This document shows positions 25,497-34,602 of a stretch of 64,000 bases of DNA, piece by piece (the first letter of the stretch is position 1; each line of letters opens with the position of its first letter). The notes beneath the pieces were generated by a model, which worked only from the letters and a program-made list of their open reading frames with translations, ran no database searches and was not told where the DNA came from. A program made the position numbers and the translations under genes. Source of the stretch: Planctomycetales bacterium 10988 (GTDB lineage: Bacteria > Planctomycetota > Planctomycetia > Pirellulales > Pb10988); the NCBI GenBank assembly GCA_009664345.1, contig CP043547.1, positions 4,616,709-4,680,708 on the forward strand, in the 5' to 3' direction.

Positions 25497-26368
25497 GATC
25501 GCGACTCCCGATGATGGAAGAAGCGTTTCAGTGGGGTAATCAGGTCTTCACCCGTGGCAAATTGAATCGGCTCGACACGCATTTGTCGAAAGAGTTGCTC
25601 GCGGGCCTCAGCGATTTGCTGGCGGCTCTCAGCATAGGCCCTGCGAGTCGGTCCGTGTAATGTATCAATCAACACGCGTTCGCCGGTTTCGGCATCTTCC
25701 CACTCCAGCAGTCCGACTTTGGGCAGTTCCTCTTCGCAACGATCATGAATCACGAGCGGGACGATGTCATGGCGTTTGCGAGCGACTCGCAGGGCATGTT
25801 CGTAATATTGATCTTGAAAGTCGCTCATGATGAAAAGAATCGATTTGCGTTTGACGGTGCGGTTGATACGATCCAGGGCGGCGGCGAGATTGGTGCCGGT
25901 GCGTTGCGGATTCCAGAACAGTAATTCGCGGATAATTCGCAAGGCATTTTGTGAACCCTTTTTCGGCAGCAGGCATTTTTCAACTTCGTCCGTAAACAGA
26001 AGCAGGCCGACCTTGTCATTGTTTCGAATCGCGGCAAAGGCCAGGGTTGCTCCGATCTCCGCCATGAGGTCTCGCTTGCTTTGATGTTGCGTGCCCCAGG
26101 CTTGCGACGCACTGATGTCCGCGAGCAACCACACTGACAGTTCGCGTTCCTCGCGAAAGAGTTTGACATAGGGCTCCCCGCTGCGGGCGGTCACATTCCA
26201 ATCGATGGTGCGAACATCGTCTCCCATTTGATAAGGCCGGACTTCCTCGAATTCGATCCCTCGCCCTTTGAAGGCCGAATGATATTGGCCTCCGAGGACT
26301 TCATCGACCCGGTGCTGCGTGCGGATCGAAATGCGATGAATCTTTTTCAGAAACGATGCGGGGATCAA
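25493..26368 (-). CDS. DUF58 protein (VWA-like, MoxR partner)
   Basis: The 291-residue cytoplasmic protein has the DUF58 signature: GQYHSAFKGRGIEFEEVRPYQMGDDVRTIDWNVTARSGEPYVKLFREERE, where the GDDVR-DWN segment is most diagnostic, followed by a VWA-like part with ADISASQAWG. DUF58 proteins are almost always encoded next to MoxR AAA+ ATPases and are thought to be clients or adaptors in metal- or complex-maturation. The gene begins 63 bases after moxR and overlaps the DUF4381 start by 4 bases. Length and motifs are complete. Confidence 0.9.
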   Translation of the reverse strand: MIPASFLKKIHRISIRTQHRVDEVLGGQYHSAFKGRGIEFEEVRPYQMGDDVRTIDWNVTARSGEPYVKLFREERELSVWLLADISASQAWGTQHQSKRDLMAEIGATLAFAAIRNNDKVGLLLFTDEVEKCLLPKKGSQNALRIIRELLFWNPQRTGTNLAAALDRINRTVKRKSILFIMSDFQDQYYEHALRVARKRHDIVPLVIHDRCEEELPKVGLLEWEDAETGERVLIDTLHGPTRRAYAESRQQIAEAREQLFRQMRVEPIQFATGEDLITPLKRFFHHRESRS

Positions 26369-26431
26369 GGGACTACTTTCAGCGTGGATCGGGGGAAAGC
26401 AAATTGAGGAGGAAAGTCGTTGCAGGTGGCT

Positions 26432-27445
26432 TTACGGAATCGGCATCCGTTTGAGGAGCGTTTCGATGACTTGTTCGACGGTCATTTCTTCTGCCTCGGC
26501 TTCGTAACTTAGTTGAATGCGGTGCCGCAAGACATCGGGGGCCAGCTCTTTGATATCTTGCGGAGTGACAAAGCTCCGGCCTTCGAGGAAGGCATGGACC
26601 TTCGCGGCCATCGCAAGATTGATCGTCGCCCGAGGCGAAGCTCCGTATTGAATCATCCCTCGTAAGGGCAAATTGTATTCTTGCGGAGAACGCGTGGCAA
26701 AAACGAGGTCCACCAGATAATCCCGCACGGCGTCTTTGAATTTGATTTGATCAATCAATTCGCGGGCTTTGAAGACTTCCTCCACTTCCAGAACTGGTTC
26801 GACGGAAATCTTCGGGCGCGATCGCGACATCCGTTCTAGTATCTCAATCTCTTCGTCACGCGTCGGGTAATCGACAAGGACCTTGAGCATGAACCGATCC
26901 ATTTGGGCTTCCGGCAGCGGATAAGTCCCTTCTTGTTCGACCGGGTTTTGCGTGGCCATGACGAGGAAAGGGTCTTCCAAAGGGAAGGTCTCCGAACCGA
27001 TGGTGACCTGCCGTTCTTGCATCGCTTCCAAGAGGGCACTTTGCACTTTCGCCGGGGCCCGGTTGATTTCGTCGGCCAAGATAAAATTCGAAAAGATCGG
27101 CCCTTTCTGCACGACGAATTGCTGCTCTTGAGGGCGATAGACCAACGTTCCCAACAAATCCGCCGGCAAGAGGTCCGGGGTAAATTGAAGCCGCTGAAAG
27201 TCGGTATGAATCGCTTGGGCCAAGCAACTCACCGCGGTGGTCTTCGCCAAGCCGGGAACGCCTTCGATAAGCAGATGCCCATTGCCCAGCAACCCGATCA
27301 ACATGCGATGCAAAAGATGCTGCTGACCGACGACGACTTGGCCGACTTCCTCCAGTGCCCGACGGAAGGGTTCGCTCTGTTTTTGAATTGTTTCGGTCAG
27401 TTGATCAGGGGAGGTGGTCGGTTCCTCGTCTGAAGCAATGGTCAT
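26432..27445 (-). CDS. moxR: MoxR-family AAA+ ATPase
   Basis: The 337-residue protein shows the MoxR set: Walker A GVPGLAKT (residues about 61-68), Walker B ILADEINRAPAKVQSALLEAM, sensor 1 ATQNPVEQEGTYPLPEAQMDRFM with the arginine finger, sensor 2 GASPRATINLAMAAK and the C-terminal lid. MoxR ATPases act with VWA proteins to activate or assemble target complexes in the cytoplasm. It is the first gene of the eight-gene Bat operon and is preceded by AAGG before the ATG. The promoter should lie in the 540-base gap upstream. Confidence 0.94.
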   Translation of the reverse strand: MTIASDEEPTTSPDQLTETIQKQSEPFRRALEEVGQVVVGQQHLLHRMLIGLLGNGHLLIEGVPGLAKTTAVSCLAQAIHTDFQRLQFTPDLLPADLLGTLVYRPQEQQFVVQKGPIFSNFILADEINRAPAKVQSALLEAMQERQVTIGSETFPLEDPFLVMATQNPVEQEGTYPLPEAQMDRFMLKVLVDYPTRDEEIEILERMSRSRPKISVEPVLEVEEVFKARELIDQIKFKDAVRDYLVDLVFATRSPQEYNLPLRGMIQYGASPRATINLAMAAKVHAFLEGRSFVTPQDIKELAPDVLRHRIQLSYEAEAEEMTVEQVIETLLKRMPIP

Positions 27446-27986
27446 GATGGTACCTTCTTCCCGGCCACGCCGGCGGGTAGCTCTGGGGGATCGTTTTGGA
27501 GAGCGAGGGTGAATTTTCGCTGAATTTTGATTGCGTTTTAGATGGTTTTACTTAATCGTTGCCGCGTGAGGGGGCGATCTTGTAAAAATTTTGGAGCAAG
27601 GAACCGGAACGGTTTTGAACCCTGCCCCGATTCAATTCCTTCTATTTTAAGGCCCCTCAATCGAATAAACAGGCCAAGGCAAAGATTTCTTGAGACAAGC
27701 CGAAACTTTTTCTTGAAAGTCTTGCGATTTTCGCTAAGGGAAAGGTTTCGCTGAGAAGCATTGTTCGCCTCCCAAACCAAAAAGGTTGTATAGTGAAAGA
27801 AATTTGACGCTCTCCATGTTTTCTCGTAGGATAAAGTGAGTCTATCAGGAAAGTTGCGATGCTTGGTACACAAGCCCCCTATCTTCCCAAATTGTTGGCA
27901 AAAATGGCAACAACCTCGAGAAAGATGACCGGCGAAATCAGGATTTTTTCGCTGCAGCGACTTTCCTTTCCCCAGGCGGAAAAGCG
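27446..27986. other. Divergent promoter region between the Bat operon and the HEAT gene
   Basis: No gene is supported. It is AT-rich around 27640-27850 and should carry the Bat operon promoter on the minus strand and that of the HEAT gene on the plus strand; no clear consensus boxes could be assigned. Confidence 0.4.
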
Positions 27987-28589
27987 ATGGGAACGCTTTT
28001 CAACAACCTATGGAGTGAAGAAGTGAACGACCATTCTCACCTTCCCCCTTACGCCCGCGAGCACGTTCAGCCCGGCTATCTCGTTCAGGCCCTGAGTTCC
28101 GAAGAAGGCGAAGTTCGCAGGCAGGCCCGACAGCAACTTGAGGAAGTCGGCCCGGCGGCGATTCCTTATCTTGCTCAAGCCCTTCAGAATCCGTTGGAGA
28201 ATGTCCGTTGGGAAGCGGCGGTGGCCCTTTCCCGACTCGAAGACCCTTCGACGGCCCCTTGTTTTGTAGGAATTTTGGGGGATGAAGAGAAAGAAATCCG
28301 CTCGCTGGCCGTCGAATCCCTCATTCAACTGGGCGAGCCGAGCATCGAACCCGCGCTGATTGGGCTGACGCAGAGTGCCTATAGCGAAGAATTCTATCAA
28401 TCCACCGCCTTTATTTTAGAGGCCCTCAGTATGCGATACCCTGCCTGGCGAGAACGCCTCGAACCGGTGATGAAAGCTTTCGGGCAACCAAGACAGGAAG
28501 AGATCGTTTATCGCAAAGCCGAACGCCTTGTTCAAAAGCTCCGCGCAGAGGAAGAAGAAGCAATGGAAGCCTCTTACGAACCACTTTAA
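27987..28589 (+). CDS. HEAT-repeat protein
   Basis: The product has 200 residues from ATG 27987; an in-frame GTG at 28023 with GGAG 8 bases upstream is an equally good start (188 residues). Residues 30-150 form HEAT-type helical pairs: LVQALSSEEGEVRRQARQQL, AAIPYLAQALQNPLENVRWEAAVALSRL, CFVGILGDEEKEIRSLAVESLIQLG. The tail is a charged, probably coiled-coil helix. There is no signal peptide, so it is cytoplasmic. Such repeats bind other proteins; one subgroup acts as bilin lyases, but no such context is seen here. A strong terminator follows. Confidence 0.8.
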   Translation: MGTLFNNLWSEEVNDHSHLPPYAREHVQPGYLVQALSSEEGEVRRQARQQLEEVGPAAIPYLAQALQNPLENVRWEAAVALSRLEDPSTAPCFVGILGDEEKEIRSLAVESLIQLGEPSIEPALIGLTQSAYSEEFYQSTAFILEALSMRYPAWRERLEPVMKAFGQPRQEEIVYRKAERLVQKLRAEEEEAMEASYEPL

Positions 28590-28627
28590 ATTTTTTGCTT
28601 GGTTCCATCTAAAATTAAACACAACAT

Positions 28628-28668
28628 AAAAAGGATCGCTTGTTCATTGATAGCAAGCGATCCTTTTT
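28628..28668. terminator. Strong bidirectional Rho-independent terminator
   Basis: AAAAAGGATCGCTTG and CAAGCGATCCTTTTT form a perfect 15-bp stem around an 11-base loop, with As before and Ts after it. It ends the HEAT gene and insulates the AT-rich gene that follows. Confidence 0.9.
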
Positions 28669-28772
28669 ATTTATTACAGTCAAAAGTATGTGAGTAGTTC
28701 CAATTAATATTGATAAAGATTTGGTGCTTGTGCTTTGGTGGAGACAATCAATGGAATTAGAGGAAATATTCT

Positions 28773-29090
28773 ATGACAGTAGACCTATGTAAAACAAATT
28801 TGCTTAATGGTGAGAATGAATTTACGTTTATTTGTTTTGCTGAACAATATACAAGACTTTGGATGCCTATTGCTGATGAATTAAATCTTGAGTTAATCAG
28901 AGTTCTTTCTGGCTGGACTTTAACTCAAGAGTATAAACAAGCGTTTCTTGAAGAGCTAGAAATTTTAAAGCAGTATACTATTTCAAAAAGTAGTGAACCT
29001 GAATTTAAAAGAATGACTTCGAGAATTGAAGAAATTATAGAAATAGTAGTATCAGCAAATCTTGAAGAGTATGAAATTTCCTTTGGATAA
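28773..29090 (+). CDS. Small AT-rich orphan protein
   Basis: I do not recognise this 105-residue acidic protein. It is predicted to be mostly alpha-helical and cytoplasmic, with no signal peptide, membrane helix or motif. AGAGGAA about 10 bases before the ATG supports translation. Its coding sequence is strikingly AT-rich and uses A/T-ending codons, unlike every neighbour, which suggests recent acquisition. Small acidic orphans in such islands are often immunity or anti-toxin proteins, but nothing here proves that. Confidence 0.6.
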   Translation: MTVDLCKTNLLNGENEFTFICFAEQYTRLWMPIADELNLELIRVLSGWTLTQEYKQAFLEELEILKQYTISKSSEPEFKRMTSRIEEIIEIVVSANLEEYEISFG

Positions 29091-29149
29091 TATTGTTGAT
29101 TAATGGACAATGCTTTCCGATAAATAGAGTCTGGAAGGCTTTAAGATAT

Positions 29150-32100
29150 TTATTCATCCGTGGTGGTGGGTTCTTTGACGAAGTCGATGTTAAATAATTC
29201 GACAAAGATCATGACCATCGCGGGAATGACTAAAAGTGTCAGAAATGTACAAAAGGCGAGGCCGAAGATCACGACACTTGCCAGCGGTTCAAAGAGCGGA
29301 CCGCCGGAAAGGGCTAAAGGCAATAGCCCTCCGATCGTGGTCAAAGTCGTTAACATAATCGGCGTGATACGTAGTTTTCCCGCTTCAACAACGGCCTCAC
29401 GAAAAGCTTGTAGATTAAGACCGCTATAATTTGGTTCGCCTTCAGTGGCCAATCCCCGGCCGGCATTTTGAAAGTCATGAATTTTAATTTCTATAAATTC
29501 AATCAAGACAATCGCCGCATTTAACACAATTCCTGCCAAAGATAATAAACCGACTTGTGCCATAAAGCCGAGCGGTTGATTTAAAATCAACAAACCAAAG
29601 AATGCCCCAGGGATCGCAAACGGGATCGTTGTTAAAATAACAAACGGTTTAATAAAAGAATTATATTGAATGACGAGCAAGGAAATAATCAACAAGAGCG
29701 AGATTAAAAACGAGAGTTGCATTTGTTGTTGAGCTTCAACCGTCTCTTCTTGTTCACCACCAATTTCAATCCGGTAGCCAGGGGGCATCCTCGCTTGAAT
29801 TGCTTGGACCTCGGGCCAAATCTCTTTCATTAACAAGGAATTGGCCACAATCCCCGGCTCGACGCGGGCTTCGACTTGGATCATCCGGGCGAGTTGATAA
29901 CGGTCGATCCGCGAAGGAGGCCGGGTCATGCGGAAGTTGGCAATGGACTCTAAGGGAATCTTTCCCGTGGGCGTGTGAATATAAACTGTGTTGAGGGTTT
30001 CCAAAGTTGCTTGGCTTTTCTGGGGAAGTCGCAGATAAATCGGGATCAGATGATCTTCGTCGCGGAAGGTCGTAATGCGGGCTCCGGAGAAGGCCGAATT
30101 GAGGGCTTGAGCGATCACCTCATTCGTAACCCCGGCGAGAATGGCTCGATCCTCGTCAATCTCGACTTCGATCTGATACCCATACGAACCCCAGGAATCA
30201 TGCACATTCCAGGTGCCAGGGGTTTCTTGCAGGACCTTTTCGGTTTCCGTGGCATACTTGCGAAGGATATTGATATCGGCGAATTTTTCGCCACTTACCC
30301 GAAGGGCAATCGGGGATTCGACCGGCGGGCCGTTGTCCAATTTATGCACCACCACGCGAGCCCCGGCGATCCCTTGATAAGTTGCGTCTCGCATCGCTTC
30401 GACAAAATCCGTCACATAATCGGGATGCGTGGTATTGACCAAGATGAGGGCATAATTCGGCGTCGGGGCTTCAGGGTCGAGGCTGCCATAGAAACGCGGC
30501 CCGCCTTCGCCGATGTAGGTGATCATATTATTGAGGCGGTTAACTTCCTTCTTTTCAAACATCCCCACGGCATTTTCGTGCACCAGGCGTTCGACCTGCT
30601 TGGCGATTTTGTCCGTGGCATAGAAAGAAGAACCTTCGGGCAAGTTGATTTCAATAACAAATTGATCGCGATCCGATTCGGGAAAGAATTGCGTCGGAAT
30701 GATCCCGGTCGCCACCAAGCCAATTGCTAGGCCAAAGAGGATCACCGCTGTTAGTAGCGTGAAGTATTTATGCCGCAGGCACCACATCGCGACGCCGCCA
30801 TAGAGCCGGGATAACGTGCCTTCTTCGTCCCTTTCCTCGCTCGTTTCTGTTTCTTCTTTGGCGGTTTTTTTCTTCGAAGCTTTGAACAACCCGCGAATTT
30901 TGTGGCTGATCCATTGGATGGGGGGCTCTGAATGTTGATTGGTAAGGAGCGAGTAGGCCATCATCACCGTGAAGGTCATGGCCAAGGAATAGCTGATCAA
31001 CAGCGTCGTCGAGACCACCACGGGAAGGCTGTAAAGATACTCTCGTTTGCCGCCTTCGAGGGCAATCAACATCGGAATGAAGGCCGCCACGGTCGTGAGC
31101 GTGGCGATCAAAATGGGGAAGGCAATTTGCGAGGCCCCTTCGATGGCGGCCCTCCGGCGGCTATAACCCTCTTCCAAAAGTCGCAAGGTGTTGTCACAGA
31201 CTTCGATCGCATTATCGACCAACATTCCCAAGGCGATAATCAAGGAGGCAATTGAAAAGGTTTCCAATTGAACGCCAAATAGCCGGGAAACCGCGATCGA
31301 ACCGAGCATGATAATCGGAATGGAAATCGCCATCGCCACCGCAATTCGCCAGCCGATCAGCAGGAGGGCTACGATGAAGACAATCAAAATGGATTGCATC
31401 AAGTTCGAGGTAAAGCTGGAGATTTTTTCATGGACGATCTTCGGCTGGTCACTGACGATGGCAACGCCGATGTCTCGCGGCAAGACACTCTCTTGGGCAC
31501 GCTCGATCACCGCTTGCACCTGTTCGCCGAGGTCATTGATGCGGAAGCCCGATTTCATCTGAATGGAAAGGACCACCGCTTCGACGCCTGCGGGCATTTC
31601 CGGGTCGGAGAAGCGAGCGGTGGACGACGGCGGCTCGGCATAACGGCGTTCCACCGAGAAATCGAGGTCTTTGAGATAGACGGGTCGGCCACTTTCTCCG
31701 GAAGAAATCGAAACGCGATTGAGTCGCTCGACGGCTTGAAATTCTCCACTGGGACGAATGATGTAGCGGACCTCCGGGGTCTCGATGACCCCGCCGGGAA
31801 GAACGATGTTTCTGCCGGAAATCGCGGGCTGAAGTTGATCGGGAGACACCTGCAAGTTCGCCCATTGCTCTGGCGTGACTTCTAAGTAAATAGCTTCCTG
31901 CTGCACCCCGAAGCGATCTACGCGGGCCACCGAATCGACGAGCTTGATGCGGTCCTTGAGGCGATCGGAGATGTCGTCCAACTCGCGGGGCGTGTAGCGC
32001 CGGCCGACGGTGCCGATTTTTTCCTTGGAAATCTCCGGCGGATATTGATAGAGAGCGAGGACCAACGCGGAGGTATCGCCGAAGTCATCATTGACGATCG

Positions 32101-32479
32101 GGTCGTCGGCTTCGGCGGGAAGCTGGGAACGAACGAGATCGACCTTCGCCCGGACTTTGTCCCAAATCGGATCGGCCTTCGGGATGGTCTCTTCCAAATC
32201 GACATAGATAATCGAGAAGCCCGGTCGCGTGATGGAATGAACTTTCTCCACTTCGTCCAGCTCGTCGATGGCGGATTCGAGCGGATCGGTGACAAGCTGC
32301 TCAACCTTAATCGAAGTCGCCCCCGGCCAGGCAGTCGTCACCGTGCAGGTTCGGATTTCAAACTCCGGGTCTTCCCGCCGAGGCATCGTTGCGAAGGTAT
32401 AGATTCCCCACAAAATAAATAGCGACACAAAGCAGAAGACAATCGGGCGGTAGCGGATGGCTAGCTCAGGGAAATTCAC
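29150..32479 (-). CDS. RND-family efflux transporter (AcrB/HAE-like)
   Basis: The 1109-residue protein has the RND two-repeat layout: helix 1 at residues 11-30, a large periplasmic loop, helices 2-6 (about 355-510), a cytoplasmic linker with an unusual Lys/Glu-rich insert around 535-565, helix 7 near 575-600, a second periplasmic loop, and helices 8-12 at 930-1095. Helix 4 carries LGMLVDNAIEV, where AcrB has two Asp (407/408); only the first is kept, as in many non-AcrB RND pumps. Helix 10 has GIVLNAAIVLIE in place of the Lys940 region. It uses the proton gradient to expel substrates. It overlaps its adaptor by 4 bases (ATGA). Confidence 0.92.
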   Translation of the reverse strand: MNFPELAIRYRPIVFCFVSLFILWGIYTFATMPRREDPEFEIRTCTVTTAWPGATSIKVEQLVTDPLESAIDELDEVEKVHSITRPGFSIIYVDLEETIPKADPIWDKVRAKVDLVRSQLPAEADDPIVNDDFGDTSALVLALYQYPPEISKEKIGTVGRRYTPRELDDISDRLKDRIKLVDSVARVDRFGVQQEAIYLEVTPEQWANLQVSPDQLQPAISGRNIVLPGGVIETPEVRYIIRPSGEFQAVERLNRVSISSGESGRPVYLKDLDFSVERRYAEPPSSTARFSDPEMPAGVEAVVLSIQMKSGFRINDLGEQVQAVIERAQESVLPRDIGVAIVSDQPKIVHEKISSFTSNLMQSILIVFIVALLLIGWRIAVAMAISIPIIMLGSIAVSRLFGVQLETFSIASLIIALGMLVDNAIEVCDNTLRLLEEGYSRRRAAIEGASQIAFPILIATLTTVAAFIPMLIALEGGKREYLYSLPVVVSTTLLISYSLAMTFTVMMAYSLLTNQHSEPPIQWISHKIRGLFKASKKKTAKEETETSEERDEEGTLSRLYGGVAMWCLRHKYFTLLTAVILFGLAIGLVATGIIPTQFFPESDRDQFVIEINLPEGSSFYATDKIAKQVERLVHENAVGMFEKKEVNRLNNMITYIGEGGPRFYGSLDPEAPTPNYALILVNTTHPDYVTDFVEAMRDATYQGIAGARVVVHKLDNGPPVESPIALRVSGEKFADINILRKYATETEKVLQETPGTWNVHDSWGSYGYQIEVEIDEDRAILAGVTNEVIAQALNSAFSGARITTFRDEDHLIPIYLRLPQKSQATLETLNTVYIHTPTGKIPLESIANFRMTRPPSRIDRYQLARMIQVEARVEPGIVANSLLMKEIWPEVQAIQARMPPGYRIEIGGEQEETVEAQQQMQLSFLISLLLIISLLVIQYNSFIKPFVILTTIPFAIPGAFFGLLILNQPLGFMAQVGLLSLAGIVLNAAIVLIEFIEIKIHDFQNAGRGLATEGEPNYSGLNLQAFREAVVEAGKLRITPIMLTTLTTIGGLLPLALSGGPLFEPLASVVIFGLAFCTFLTLLVIPAMVMIFVELFNIDFVKEPTTTDE

Positions 32480-34224
32480 GGGCGAACCTCCAATCGTTCC
32501 AAAATCGCCAGCGATTCGCCTTCAATTAAATAATGGGCACCATCGGCCACGATCAAGGCTCCGGCCTGCAAACTGCCTTCCTCAAGCGGAATGATTTGAA
32601 GCCACTCGCCGACGTTCGAACCGACTTTCACCGGGATTTTCTTGGCTTTGTAAACATCGCTTTCGGTGGGTTCGGCAATGAAAAGATAGTCCTCTTCGGC
32701 AGCATGAACCACGGTGCGAATCGGAACATAAAAACCTTCCGGTGCCCGTTGATTGCGGGTTTCGACTTGGGCCAAGTCCCCTGGCCGGAAGAGCCATCGC
32801 TCTCGGACGAGGAGGACTTTTCCGCCATCTTTGACTTCGCTCGGAACATTGGCTGCGATCGGCGTATAAAGCGGGAGGCCACCGTCATCCTCCAGTGAAG
32901 TGGCTTCAATCAGGTTCAGCAGATTCACCCGTTTGCTGCCGGGCTTTACGCGAACTTTCTTGAGCGTCAGGACTTTGCTTTCCGGGCGAGCCCGCGAAGT
33001 ACCCATGTCCTCGATTTTCCATACGAACCAACCTTTATCATCTTGATGCAAAGATTCATCCAAAACAGCCGGCTGAGGATCGCCGGTAGGATCGATGGGT
33101 TGAATGTCGCAAACTCGCTCGATTTGTGGAAGTTCTTCGGTATTCTCTTCATTCGGGAGGTCGGTGATGCGTTGATTGCGGACGAGGATTTCCAAGGTAT
33201 ACGTCCGAGTATTGGCGTCGGCCACCGTGTCACGCTTGTAGATATAGCCCAAGACCGCATCGGTCGATTCCGGCGGGAAGACCAGTACGCGATCCCCTTC
33301 GCGGAAGGTTCGTTCGATGGAAGGGGCGACTTCGACACTCACTTGAATCGGGTCCATCACGATCAAAGTCAAGACGGTTTCGCCGATATTCACATAGCCT
33401 CCGGCATTGACCGTGACTTCGGAAATTTCGCCAGGAAACGGGGCATAGAGCCGGGTATGGTCGAGATCGATCTGATATTGCCGGAGCATTTCCTTCCGCT
33501 CTTCGAGCTGGGCCTGGGCGGCTTCACGGGCGGCGATGCGACCTTCTCGGCTAGCTTTGATCTTTTCTACATTCGCGGCAGCCTGATCCCGTTCGGCTTC
33601 GGCGGTGTCTAGCTCGGCTTGAGGAACGGCCTCTCTTTCAAAGAGTCGTTTGACCCGGCCTAACTCCTGTTCGGCCAGCTTGAGCCGGGCTTCCGCCTCT
33701 TTGATTTCTTGTGGAATGACTTGCTCGATCTCGGTGGTCAGGCTGCGGATTTCCGCTTCGGAGGATTTGATCTGAGCCTCGCCTTGAGCCACACGGAGTT
33801 GATATTGTCGGTCATCCAGCCGACCAAGGAGTTCTCCCCGAGCGGATTCCTCTTGGCTGAAGTCACGTGCCGGCGGAGTTTTGCTTTCGTTTTTCTCTGG
33901 TTCTTGCGAGGGCGAGGGAGCAGGCATGTAGCGATTGGCTTCGTCGCTCGGTTTCTCGGAAGGCTTGGGCCCTTCGACGATCAAGCCGTCTTTGATAATT
34001 TGTTCGATCCGCCCGGAAACCTCAAAGCCAAGGTTCTCTGACCGCCAGGGCTCGACGGAACCAGGAAGCAACAGATTCGCACTCGGGTCGGAGCGTTGAA
34101 GTTCCAGCACGGTCACCGATCGAGGGAGTTTCTCGGTCGGCTCTTTTCGGCGGTTTTCACAGCCAATCAAGCTAAAGAAAAGACAGGCAAGAACGAGCGA
34201 GTTCGTACACGCCGTGCGTTGCAT
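32476..34224 (-). CDS. RND efflux adaptor (membrane fusion) lipoprotein
   Basis: The 582-residue protein begins with a lipoprotein signal ending in LIGC (residue 22), so it is anchored by lipid. Residues 45-290 have the adaptor fold: a split biotinyl-lipoyl domain around a long alpha-helical hairpin (QLRVAQGEAQIKSSEAEIRSL...; ERDQAAANVEKIKASREGRIAAREAAQAQ), then QIDLDHTRLYAPFPGEISEV, then a beta-barrel. It is longer than usual (350-400) because of a Pro/Glu-rich insert near residues 80-110 and a large insertion around 350-470. It bridges the RND pump and an outer-membrane channel, whose gene is not in this window. Confidence 0.88.
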   Translation of the reverse strand: MQRTACTNSLVLACLFFSLIGCENRRKEPTEKLPRSVTVLELQRSDPSANLLLPGSVEPWRSENLGFEVSGRIEQIIKDGLIVEGPKPSEKPSDEANRYMPAPSPSQEPEKNESKTPPARDFSQEESARGELLGRLDDRQYQLRVAQGEAQIKSSEAEIRSLTTEIEQVIPQEIKEAEARLKLAEQELGRVKRLFEREAVPQAELDTAEAERDQAAANVEKIKASREGRIAAREAAQAQLEERKEMLRQYQIDLDHTRLYAPFPGEISEVTVNAGGYVNIGETVLTLIVMDPIQVSVEVAPSIERTFREGDRVLVFPPESTDAVLGYIYKRDTVADANTRTYTLEILVRNQRITDLPNEENTEELPQIERVCDIQPIDPTGDPQPAVLDESLHQDDKGWFVWKIEDMGTSRARPESKVLTLKKVRVKPGSKRVNLLNLIEATSLEDDGGLPLYTPIAANVPSEVKDGGKVLLVRERWLFRPGDLAQVETRNQRAPEGFYVPIRTVVHAAEEDYLFIAEPTESDVYKAKKIPVKVGSNVGEWLQIIPLEEGSLQAGALIVADGAHYLIEGESLAILERLEVRP

Positions 34225-34602
34225 GGAGCCATCCTGTTTCTAGTCAGAGCGGAAGAACGGGAAGAAGGGGTGCTAATTTCCTGCAAGCTTTTCCTTGGAA
34301 TGTAGTGGAAGCAGGCGAAATAACAATTCCTTCGAGCCAGAAACCGGAAAAAAACTGACGCCCGTGTTCGAAAAGGGAGAATTCCCCCTTCGACTTCCTG
34401 ACTTGTCGCAAGAACTCTCTTTAACAAACTTGACAAATGGCGGTCCTTTTTGACAATAAAATATGTGAAAAATCAAACTGCAATCTATACAGGAAGTTAG
34501 CTACAAGAGAACTAGATTTTTTCCTGGCTTTCTCACCTCGGCTTTTCCCTGCCAAGCACGAAGTTCTGGAATTTTCTCCCTTAAAACAACGGAAGGTGGC
34601 CC
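34225..34602. other. Divergent promoter region between the efflux operon and sufS
   Basis: No gene is supported. TTGACA near 34427 with ACAATA 17 bases downstream is a possible plus-strand promoter for sufS. The region is AT-rich, as expected for a divergent promoter. Confidence 0.4.

Noticed and set aside
29150-34224. Whether the RND pair could be a heavy-metal (CzcA/CzcB) system
   Set aside because: The pump's helix 4 has one Asp and an Asn in a pattern common to multidrug-type RND pumps, and no metal-binding His-rich segments are seen in the adaptor, so metal specificity is not supported.
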